This document shows, one piece after another, positions 35,738 to 43,134 of a DNA stretch of 64,000 nt. The stretch covers positions 1,147,249 to 1,211,248 of the forward strand of contig CP046522.1 of the NCBI GenBank assembly GCA_009738435.1, in the 5' to 3' direction. The stretch's first letter is position 1. Every line of letters starts with the position of its first letter. A program made the translations under genes and the position numbers. The notes beneath the pieces were generated by a model. That model made no database searches. It saw nothing but the letters and a program-made list of their open reading frames with translations, and was not told the DNA's origin. Origin of the DNA: Clostridium bovifaecis (lineage in GTDB: Bacteria; Bacillota; Clostridia; Clostridiales; Clostridiaceae).

Positions 35738-37369
35738 TCACATTAGTTTTTTCCAATTATCTACAAGCTCATCTAGTATTTTATGAAGAGTTTTGCCTAT
35801 TTTTAAATAGCATTCATCCTCGAGATTTGCTAAGGATATTCTAATAGACCATTCAGGTCCGTGAAAACCAGCACCGCTTAGTAGAACTATAGAAGATTCT
35901 TCTGCAAGCCTATAAAGTATATCCACAGGTTTATGGTTCTTTTGAAGATAATCAGCAAATTCACTACCATAATAATGACAAGCCCATTCAAGTAAGTCAA
36001 ATTCAGTATAGTAAGCTGCATCATAGATATCTTTTCTCAACTCCAATCCAAGACCTTCAAATAGCAGTCTTTGGCGACGATGACATATATCAATGGTTAG
36101 TTTTTTATAGTCATTTTCTTTATCAAGAAGAGCAAATACGCAGAAAAAGGCCATTTGTACCTGTTGAGGTGTGGATAAGCCTGCTGTATGATTTAGAGCC
36201 ACTTGTCTGCTATCTGCAACTATCCTGTCTATAAATGGAATTTCATCAGGAGTTGTTGAAACTCCTTCGTAACGTTGTCTTAATTCTTCTTTTAAATTTT
36301 CAGGTAGGTTCTTCAAGCGTTTATCAAATACATTGTTTTCGTGAAGGGCAATTGTTCCGAGACGCCAACCAGTTACACCAAAATATTTAGAAAAAGAATA
36401 AACTCCAATAGTGTTAAATGGTAAATCAGCCATTAGTGAGCGAAACTCGCTAACAAAAGTACCGTATACATCATCTGAAATAATCATTAAGTCAGGATTA
36501 GATTTATCTATGATTTTTATCAATTCTTTAACTGATTCAGGTTTTATAGCTACAGAAGGAGGATTACTAGGATTTACAACAAATAAAGCCTTTATACTGG
36601 AGTCCTGAAGCTTTTCTAACTCTGATTTTGGATATTGCCATGTATGGGTTCCGTCTTCTGCAATCTCTGTGGCTCTAATATGTATGACCTGAAAGTTGTA
36701 GCGAGGTAAGTGAGGAATTTCAAGATAAGGCGTAAAAATTGGAACCATAAGAGCAATTTTATCACCTCTCGACAATAGTTCATTGGCAATCAGAGAATCA
36801 AATATGTAGCACATTGCTGCAGTTGCGCCTTCAACAGCAAATAGATTAAACCTTCCTACAGGAGGTTTATTATAGCACATTTCTTGAACAAGATATTCAT
36901 GAACGATTTTTTCAATATGTACTAACATTCTATCAGGTACAGGATAGTTATCGCCGATAATCCCATCTGCCAGTTCGTATACTAAATCATCTGGAAGGAA
37001 GTTTAAAACTTCTACGCCGTAGTCTATAGTTTTTTTTATAAGTTCTTCTCCAGGGGCATTGAGGTGGCTTTGAAGATAAGTACTAAGACGTTTAGCAATG
37101 CCTTCCTTCTTAGGCATTCCGGCTAAGGAATTTTCACTCCACGTTCTTCGAGTTTCTTCAACTGCGAAATGCCCAAAAGTAAAAAATGCTTCACGAGGTG
37201 CTGCTGCTATCCAGTTTGGATTACCTCTTCCGGCATCTAATAAAGCGCGAGCAATTTTTTCATCTTCTCCTTTTGCTAGGTTAATTAATCTGTTTTTAAA
37301 TTCAAAGGGGCTAATTTTGCCATATATTTGTTCTATTTCTTGTCGTTCAACGTTATGTGTAGCACTCAT
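35738..37369 (-). CDS. aspD: Aspartate 4-decarboxylase (L-aspartate beta-decarboxylase)
   Basis: PLP enzyme, 543 residues, that converts L-aspartate to L-alanine and CO2; in other bacteria it forms large dodecamers and supports a proton-consuming decarboxylation cycle. The N-terminal KISPFEFKNRLINLAKG with ALLDAGRGNPNW and EAFFTFGHFA is characteristic. The PLP lysine is Lys328 in SFSKYFGVTGWRLG. Other aminotransferase I features are NPSNPP near 265 and DDVYGTF near 300. No AspT antiporter is adjacent; the DAACS symporter is convergent. Confidence 0.93.
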   Translation of the reverse strand: MSATHNVERQEIEQIYGKISPFEFKNRLINLAKGEDEKIARALLDAGRGNPNWIAAAPREAFFTFGHFAVEETRRTWSENSLAGMPKKEGIAKRLSTYLQSHLNAPGEELIKKTIDYGVEVLNFLPDDLVYELADGIIGDNYPVPDRMLVHIEKIVHEYLVQEMCYNKPPVGRFNLFAVEGATAAMCYIFDSLIANELLSRGDKIALMVPIFTPYLEIPHLPRYNFQVIHIRATEIAEDGTHTWQYPKSELEKLQDSSIKALFVVNPSNPPSVAIKPESVKELIKIIDKSNPDLMIISDDVYGTFVSEFRSLMADLPFNTIGVYSFSKYFGVTGWRLGTIALHENNVFDKRLKNLPENLKEELRQRYEGVSTTPDEIPFIDRIVADSRQVALNHTAGLSTPQQVQMAFFCVFALLDKENDYKKLTIDICHRRQRLLFEGLGLELRKDIYDAAYYTEFDLLEWACHYYGSEFADYLQKNHKPVDILYRLAEESSIVLLSGAGFHGPEWSIRISLANLEDECYLKIGKTLHKILDELVDNWKKLM

Positions 37370-37700
37370 AGCTTTTCTCCTTAAATCAGTATATTACAAA
37401 TCTATGTTTGCCAAGTTCATATAAAAATATTCAGTGCCCAACACAACGATATAATAACAAGTGTAGAATGATGATATGATTAGGCAAATATTTCGCAGTT
37501 AACCTAAAGCTCTTGGTGTATCTTTTTTTATTTAATTTTTGACAAAAATAAATTGTATAACGAATTTTTGAGGGTAAGTTTATTATAAGAAATTGGAAGT
37601 TTTTATTAAGAATTGATTGCAAAAACGATAAAAATAGTGTAAAATTACACTGAAGATATAAAAATTACATAGTTATTAGAACTGAAAAAGAGGTGAAAAT
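37370..37700 (+). promoter_or_regulatory. Divergent spacer with XRE promoter and palindrome
   Basis: TTGCAA (37617-37622), 17 bases, TAAAAT (37640-37645) form a promoter for the XRE gene. AGTGTAAAATTACACT (37636-37651) is a 16-bp palindrome over the -10 box, so it is a likely autoregulatory operator. The left part of the gap is the aspD upstream region; no other gene is seen. Confidence 0.6.
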
Positions 37701-38201
37701 ATGGGGATTCTAACTCAAGAAGAGTTAATAAGTATAGTTTCAAAAAAGCTAAGACTTATAAGAAGCGAGTACAATTTTTCGCAGGATAAGATGGCAGAGG
37801 TATTAGGGATATCTAAGAAAACCTTAATTCAAATAGAAAAGGAAAGAAATGAGGCTTCATGGACCTTAGTGATAGCGGTATGTGGTCTTTTTAGAGAAAG
37901 TGAAATATTAAAGATGGTTTTAGGGGAAGAGCCTATAGAATTGGTAGAAACTTTAGTGTTTAAAAGTATGTCAACGCCTAAAAATTTAACTGGGGGTGGA
38001 AAGGTATTCTGGAAGGATATTAAGGCACAAGGAAGATTTAAGGTTCAGAAAAATATAATAAGCTCTCATTACAGAATAATTGATGGGAATAATAGAAGAT
38101 GGTATAGCTCCTTTGATAAGGAGTATATATCAGAAAAATTCGAAGAGCTTTTGGAAGGGGGAAAAGATAATGAAGAAGAAACTGAGCAAGGCATATTATA
38201 G
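37701..38201 (+). CDS. XRE-family transcriptional regulator
   Basis: 166 residues. The N-terminal Cro/C1-type helix-turn-helix has LRLIRSEYNFSQDKMAEVLGISKKTLIQIEKE at residues 18-49. The C-terminal part is a conserved but unnamed extension of about 90 residues. The gene overlaps the DUF2157 gene by 32 bases, indicating translational coupling, and the palindrome over its promoter suggests autoregulation. It probably controls the two membrane protein genes that follow. Confidence 0.78.
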   Translation: MGILTQEELISIVSKKLRLIRSEYNFSQDKMAEVLGISKKTLIQIEKERNEASWTLVIAVCGLFRESEILKMVLGEEPIELVETLVFKSMSTPKNLTGGGKVFWKDIKAQGRFKVQKNIISSHYRIIDGNNRRWYSSFDKEYISEKFEELLEGGKDNEEETEQGIL

Positions 38202-39252
38202 ATTTCTTTCAGAAGAATTAAACAGTCAAAAGGATAAAGGCATAATCAGTAAACAGCAGTTAGAGGATATGATGACTTTTTATGAAGAAGAGTCACATGT
38301 GAATTTTATAAAGATATTGGTTACCATAGGAGCTGTGTTGATTGGACTTGGAGTTTTAAGCTTTGTAGCAAGCAATTGGATATATATCAGCAAAGTTTTC
38401 AAGGTAGTAATTATTGAAGTCTTAGTTGGTTCTTCTATATACGCATCCTTTAAATTAGAAAAGAGGTATCCTAAAACCTCAAAGGCGCTATTGTACCTTA
38501 GTACTTTAGTATATGGGGCTGGAATATTTCTAATAGGCCAAATATTTAATTATGGTGGAGAATTTACTACTGCATTTCTATTATGGACTATAGGAGCGAT
38601 AGCTGTTGGGCTTATATTAAATGAAAAGATAATATTCATATTTTCACACTTTCTATTGATCATATATATAAGTGGAAGTTTTAATGATAATATAATAATT
38701 TCTTCTCTAATTTTAATAGCTATTTTTTACGGAGGAAATAAATACTTTAATTATTGCAAAGTTATAACCTTTTTTAACAATTTAACAGGTTTAAATTTTG
38801 CGTTATATCTACTAAAATATATGAATTTAAGTTCTTTATATACAGCATTAATCTTCTTTTTAATAGGATTGCTTATACATTATATTAAACACAATTTAAA
38901 TGAGGATATATTCAGGTTCCAAGGGATAATTGTCATGGGGTTAAGTGGACTATTTTTAACTTCAAAACATTTATGGGAAGAATTAAGCTTTATAAGTAAT
39001 GGAAGTTTTATAGCCATCAGTTTTGCTGTTGTGTTGTTAATATATCTGTTAATTTTAGTTAAAAAAGGACTTTTGACACCTATTATATTTATTTGTGCTT
39101 TGATTTTAAGATACTATTTTGATACTTTATATGATTTTATGCCTAAGTCTTTATTCTTTATTGTTGGCGGCGTTATCCTTCTGGGATTTGGATACTATTT
39201 TGAAAGACTAAGAAAGAATTCAGGAGGTGCCTTAGATGAAAAGAATATTTAA
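38170..39252 (+). CDS. DUF2157 membrane protein
   Basis: 360 residues. A short N-terminal cytoplasmic helix region (LSEELNSQKDKGIISKQQLEDMM) precedes about 10 membrane helices, as in DUF2157. The start at 38170 follows GGGGGA; the longer open frame to 38080 is covered by the XRE gene. It overlaps the GDYXXLXY gene by 17 bases. Function unknown; in other genomes DUF2157 often sits beside GDYXXLXY proteins, so the two may form a complex. Confidence 0.75.
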   Translation: MKKKLSKAYYRFLSEELNSQKDKGIISKQQLEDMMTFYEEESHVNFIKILVTIGAVLIGLGVLSFVASNWIYISKVFKVVIIEVLVGSSIYASFKLEKRYPKTSKALLYLSTLVYGAGIFLIGQIFNYGGEFTTAFLLWTIGAIAVGLILNEKIIFIFSHFLLIIYISGSFNDNIIISSLILIAIFYGGNKYFNYCKVITFFNNLTGLNFALYLLKYMNLSSLYTALIFFLIGLLIHYIKHNLNEDIFRFQGIIVMGLSGLFLTSKHLWEELSFISNGSFIAISFAVVLLIYLLILVKKGLLTPIIFICALILRYYFDTLYDFMPKSLFFIVGGVILLGFGYYFERLRKNSGGALDEKNI

Positions 39253-39835
39253 GAAAAGAGGGTTCAAGTATCTAGTGGCATTTTTAGTACCATTTACTAT
39301 ATTGATTGCTATGACTATAAAACCTGTAATCACGAATGCTTTGGGAGAAGAAATACTCATAAAGACTAAGCCTTTTGATCCAAGAGATGTGTTTAGGGGA
39401 GATTATGTACAGCTAGATTATGAAATTAGTGAAGTGCCTTTAGAAAAGCTGGATAAAGAAATTTCAGATATGAAAGATAAAAATGAAGATGAATATGAAG
39501 ATTTTACGAAGTTACGAAAAAAAGATATGTATGCAGTTTTAAAGAAAGATAATGATTTTTATGTAATAGATAAGGTAACTCTAAAAAAGCCTAGTAAGGG
39601 AATATACCTAAAAGGAAAATATAGATATCCTATTTATAAAGAACAAAGTAAGGAAGAGGATAACGGTAAGTTAGAGATAAGAGGAATTAGAGTGGATTAT
39701 ACCTTGGATAAATATTTTGTTCCAGAGAACACTGGAAAAGATTTAGAGAAGGCGGCTATAAAGGGCGAGCTTGTAGGTAGGATAAAGGTATATAACGGTT
39801 ATTCTTTATTAAAAGAGGTTATACCTATAGAATAA
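39236..39835 (+). CDS. GDYXXLXY domain membrane-anchored protein
   Basis: 199 residues. One N-terminal membrane segment (about residues 11-30) anchors an extracytoplasmic domain. The name-giving motif is RGDYVQLDYEI with Gly55, Asp56, Tyr57, Leu60 and Tyr62. A charged stretch follows near 75-100. It is the last gene of the XRE-DUF2157-GDYXXLXY cluster. No DUF4401 gene is present here, unlike in some other bacteria. Function unknown. Confidence 0.78.
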   Translation: MKRIFKKRGFKYLVAFLVPFTILIAMTIKPVITNALGEEILIKTKPFDPRDVFRGDYVQLDYEISEVPLEKLDKEISDMKDKNEDEYEDFTKLRKKDMYAVLKKDNDFYVIDKVTLKKPSKGIYLKGKYRYPIYKEQSKEEDNGKLEIRGIRVDYTLDKYFVPENTGKDLEKAAIKGELVGRIKVYNGYSLLKEVIPIE

Positions 39836-40282
39836 ACAGAGCCCTTGAATTCAAATAGCAATAACACTATGGAAAGCTAACGAGCAGATTTTAAAAGTAC
39901 CTAGAAGGGGAAAACTAGGTACTTCTTCTATTAGCAGCCGTTACTATATTTAATTCATCTTTCTTGATATGGCGCTTTACTTATACGGTAATAGCTTTAT
40001 TTGGAACTATTATTGAGAATTTTATAGCTCTAAGGGAGGAAAAATTATTTAAAGATTAATAGATGAGTATAGAGTATTAAGTGATTACAAAAATCAACTA
40101 TTTAATATAATTAGATTATAAAATCCAATACTACAATGAAAATGCTTACATAAGTCAAGAAGATATAGATAGGCTTACAATGAAAACTCAAGTTTCAGAA
40201 AGTGTCGATTTACAAAAGAGACTTCATGAGAGGACGCTTTGGAAGGTCATTTTGAAGATTAAAGATTAAGGAGGATATACAT
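39836..40282. other. Gap with terminator and gene remnants
   Basis: AAGTACCTAG / CTAGGTACTT (39895-39924) with a T-rich tail ends the preceding operon. After it, two start-less frames are seen: about 39935-40059 encodes a hydrophobic stretch ending NFIALREEKLFKD, and about 40132-40269 reads YISQEDIDRLTMKTQVSES. Neither has a start or a ribosome site. They look like 3' ends of lost genes. The AAGGAGG before malic enzyme is at 40268-40274. Confidence 0.5.
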
Positions 40283-41455
40283 ATGAATACAAATGAAATG
40301 AGTCTTAAAGTTCACGAAGAAAAGAGAGGAAAAGTTGAAGTAGTATCAAAAGTATCTGTTAAAAACAGAGAAGACCTAAGTATTGCTTATACACCAGGTG
40401 TTGCAGAGCCCTGCAGACAAATTCGTGCTAATAAAGAGGATGTTTATAGGTACACAGCTAAAGGAAATCTTGTTGCCGTAGTATCTGATGGTACGGCAGT
40501 ATTAGGACTTGGAGATATTGGGCCAGAAGCTGCTATGCCTGTAATGGAAGGTAAGTCTATATTATTTAAAGAGTTTGCTGGGGTAGATGCCTTTCCTATA
40601 TGCCTTGATACGAAAGATGTTGATGAAATAGTTAAGACAGTTAAGTACCTTGCACCAACCTTTGGAGGAATAAATTTAGAGGATATTTCAGCTCCAAGAT
40701 GCTTTGAAATTGAAAGAAGATTAAAAGAAGAGTTAGACATACCTGTTTTTCATGATGATCAACACGGTACAGCAATTGTGGTATCAGCAGGACTTCACAA
40801 TGCTCTTAAATTAGTGAAAAAAGATATTGAAAATACAAAGATAGTTATAAATGGAGCAGGTTCAGCGGGAATATCCATATGCAAGCTTTTGCTTATCCAG
40901 GGGGCTGAAAACATCGTGATGTGCGATAGAAAAGGTTCTTTAATCGAAGGGGCAGAATGGATGAATGAAGCTCAGAGAGAAATATGTAAGGTTACAAACA
41001 GAGAAAAAGAAGATGGAAACTTAGAAGAAATCATAAAAGGAAAAGATGTATTTATAGGTGTTTCAGGTCCTAATGTGCTAAATTCAGCCATGGTAGAAAC
41101 TATGAATGATGATGCTATAATATTCGCAATGGCAAACCCAACTCCAGAAATAATGCCAGAAGAAGCTAAAAAAGGTGGGGCTAGAGTTATAGCCACAGGA
41201 AGATCTGATTTTCCAAATCAAATCAATAATGTTTTAGTGTTCCCAGGAATATTTAGGGGAGCTTTAGACGTTAGAGCGACTGATATCACTGATGAAATGA
41301 AAGTGGCAGCAGCAAAGGCTATAGCAAGTATAATAACAGATGAAGAGTTAAATGAAGAATATATAATACCTGGTGCTTTTGATAAAAGAGTTGCTGAAAC
41401 AGTGGCACAAGAGGTGGCTAGAGTTGCAAGAGAAAGCGGTATTGCAAGAATTTAA
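40283..41455 (+). CDS. NAD(P)-dependent malic enzyme
   Basis: 390 residues, the short bacterial form. It oxidatively decarboxylates L-malate to pyruvate and CO2. Conserved blocks are YTPGVAEPCRQI near 36 with the catalytic Tyr, AVVSDGTAVLGLGDIGPEAAMPVMEGK near 65, FGGINLEDISAPRCFEIE near 130, HDDQHGTAIV near 160 (metal site Asp residues), and the Rossmann motif INGAGSAGI near 190. The start is preceded by AAGGAGG. It is a single gene in the window. Confidence 0.92.
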   Translation: MNTNEMSLKVHEEKRGKVEVVSKVSVKNREDLSIAYTPGVAEPCRQIRANKEDVYRYTAKGNLVAVVSDGTAVLGLGDIGPEAAMPVMEGKSILFKEFAGVDAFPICLDTKDVDEIVKTVKYLAPTFGGINLEDISAPRCFEIERRLKEELDIPVFHDDQHGTAIVVSAGLHNALKLVKKDIENTKIVINGAGSAGISICKLLLIQGAENIVMCDRKGSLIEGAEWMNEAQREICKVTNREKEDGNLEEIIKGKDVFIGVSGPNVLNSAMVETMNDDAIIFAMANPTPEIMPEEAKKGGARVIATGRSDFPNQINNVLVFPGIFRGALDVRATDITDEMKVAAAKAIASIITDEELNEEYIIPGAFDKRVAETVAQEVARVARESGIARI

Positions 41456-41618
41456 AATATTCAAGCGGAAGAGAATGTATGGTAAATATCACCGTAAGCT
41501 TGATTACATTAAATGTGATACTATAATATATGAATATATATAATCGAAGAGGAATGAATTATGTTAGATTTTCATATGATAATAAGCATAATTTATGGGA
41601 GAAGGAAGAGGGAATAGT

Positions 41619-41948
41619 ATGGACTTTAATTTAGTTAAAATAGAAGTATTTATACCAGAAAATTATGTAGAGGAGCTGCGCTTTGAATTGAATAAAATAG
41701 GAGCTCTTACTATAGATGGGAAATATGATAATTGTATGTCTATATATTCTGTCAAAGGCTTGTGGAGGCCGCTTGAAGGATCAAATCCTTATCTTGGTGA
41801 GGTAGGAGAAATCTGTGAAACTGAAGAATTCAAAGTAGAATTTTCCTGCAGAAGAGAAATCATAGGGGAAGCAGTAGAGGTAATTAAAAGAGTGCATCCT
41901 TATGAGACACCAGTTATAAATGTAATTCCTATGATGATCATAGGCTAA
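41619..41948 (+). CDS. NIF3/CutA-like domain protein (YqfO-type)
   Basis: 109 residues from the ATG at 41619 (GAGGGA upstream). The C-terminal RVHPYETPVINVIPM is the CutA-like motif found in the inserted domain of YqfO/NIF3 proteins, here alone. The N-terminus VKIEVFIPENYVEELRFELNKIGA matches the same fold. It may bind a metal or form trimers. Function unknown. Confidence 0.68.
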   Translation: MDFNLVKIEVFIPENYVEELRFELNKIGALTIDGKYDNCMSIYSVKGLWRPLEGSNPYLGEVGEICETEEFKVEFSCRREIIGEAVEVIKRVHPYETPVINVIPMMIIG

Positions 41949-42089
41949 TTAAAACAATATTAAATGAAAATTTAATGCCTTGCTCTGATTTAATGATACT
42001 TCGTATTAAAAGTTAGCATAAAAAAGTAATATTATGCAAAAACTCTATGTATATTTATATTAAATAAAATGTAAATAGTTATTTTAGAT

Positions 42090-42176
42090 ATGAGGGAGTA
42101 GTAGCATAGAAATACTATGTGGCAAAGTCAACATACTGACATTAAGTCTGGCTTGCCTTAAATAATGAGACTCATG
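42090..42176 (+). ncRNA. yybP-ykoY (Mn2+) riboswitch
   Basis: The sequence shows GAGGGAGTAG at the 5' end, then GTCAACATACTGAC and a final TGAGACTCATG, which are the yybP-ykoY hallmarks. This RNA binds Mn2+. It lies directly before mntP, the usual partner. Confidence 0.88.
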
Positions 42177-42212
42177 TGTAACATTTTTGTTATGCATGGG
42201 TTTCTTTTTATT
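42168..42212 (+). terminator. Terminator of the Mn2+ riboswitch platform
   Basis: GACTCATG-GTAACA pairs with TGTTAT-CATGGGTT, followed by TCTTTTTATTTT. The 5' arm overlaps the aptamer end, so Mn2+ binding should prevent the terminator and turn mntP on. Confidence 0.75.
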
Positions 42213-42238
42213 TTATGAGGTTAAAGGAGATGCTTAAG

Positions 42239-42817
42239 TTGAGCCCACTGGCTATTGTTTTTATATCCTTTGGAGTATCTATGGATGCACTAGCAGTATC
42301 CATAACTAATGGTATGGTTTTGAGAAAAGTAAGGATAAAGGAAGCTTTAAGAATAGGAATGTTTTTTGGATTTTTTCAAGCTATAATGCCCTTAATAGGG
42401 TGGCTTTTAGGGGTGAAATTTCAAGGCTATATAACAAAGATAGATCACTGGATAGCATTTATACTATTAAGCTTTATAGGTGGAAAAATGCTTTATGAGG
42501 CAGTAAAATCCAAGGGAGAAGATTGTCCGGTCAAAGGCAGTAAAGAAGAAGTCTTGAGCAATAGAGAATTAGTTTTATTAGCGGTGGCTACAAGCATAGA
42601 TGCCTTAGTGGTTGGTATAAGTTTTGCAGCACTTAAAATGTCCATAATAAGATCTATAACTGTTATAGGAATTATAACATTTGGAATATGTTTCATAGGC
42701 GTGTTGATAGGAAAAAGGTGCAGTTGTATATTTAGAAATCGGGCGGAAGTTTTTGGAGGAGCTGTTTTGATTATAATTGCTATAAAGGTTTTAATTGAGC
42801 ATATAGGAATTTTTTAA
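42239..42817 (+). CDS. mntP: Manganese efflux pump MntP
   Basis: Membrane exporter of Mn2+, about 192 residues with six helices. The TTG at 42239 is chosen because AAAGGAG (42223-42229) lies about 9 bases upstream and the length then fits MntP. ATGs at 42215 and 42230 are in frame but badly spaced. Conserved acidic motifs are FGVSMDALAVSITNG near residue 12 and VATSIDALVVGISF near 120; both Asp residues are in helices in known MntP. Regulation by the Mn2+ riboswitch fits this role. Confidence 0.88.
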   Translation: MSPLAIVFISFGVSMDALAVSITNGMVLRKVRIKEALRIGMFFGFFQAIMPLIGWLLGVKFQGYITKIDHWIAFILLSFIGGKMLYEAVKSKGEDCPVKGSKEEVLSNRELVLLAVATSIDALVVGISFAALKMSIIRSITVIGIITFGICFIGVLIGKRCSCIFRNRAEVFGGAVLIIIAIKVLIEHIGIF

Positions 42818-42842
42818 AACTAATTAGGAGAAGTATTCATGT

Positions 42843-42886
42843 CCGGCTGATAGTTGTTAGTTAATTAACTAACAACTATCAGCCGG
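42843..42886. repeat. 44-bp perfect palindrome after mntP
   Basis: Bases 42843-42864 are the exact reverse complement of 42865-42886, with no spacer (arms begin CCGGCTGATAGTTGTTAG). No T tract follows. It would form a 22-bp hairpin in RNA; it might end mntP transcription or be a small repeat. Confidence 0.78.
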
Positions 42887-42998
42887 AATTCATGTTGAAA
42901 TGCTGGTTCCAATAGTATTTAGCAAGTAAATGAAGCGTGAATTTGATAAAAAAATAAAAAAATTGTAGGAAAAAGTAGAAAAATATTTAAAAAACATA

Positions 42999-43027
42999 TT
43001 GAATTTAAGAAAAACATAGTTTATAAT
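42999..43027 (+). promoter_or_regulatory. adhE promoter
   Basis: TTGAAT (42999-43004), 17 bases, TATAAT (43022-43027). The transcript would begin near 43034. Confidence 0.72.
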
Positions 43028-43036
43028 AAAACCACA

Positions 43037-43054
43037 TTGTTAATAAATTAACTA
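43037..43054 (+). promoter_or_regulatory. Rex operator before adhE
   Basis: TTGTTAATAAATTAACTA matches the Rex consensus TTGTTAA-N4-TTAACAA at 13 of 14 positions. It sits just after the predicted start point, so Rex would repress adhE at low NADH/NAD+. Rex control of adhE is well known in clostridia. Confidence 0.8.
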
Positions 43055-43134
43055 ACACGATGAAATTAGAAAATCTAATTTGGAAAACAAGAGGTAAAAA
43101 ATAAAATAAAAACTATAAGAAAAGGGGTATTAAA

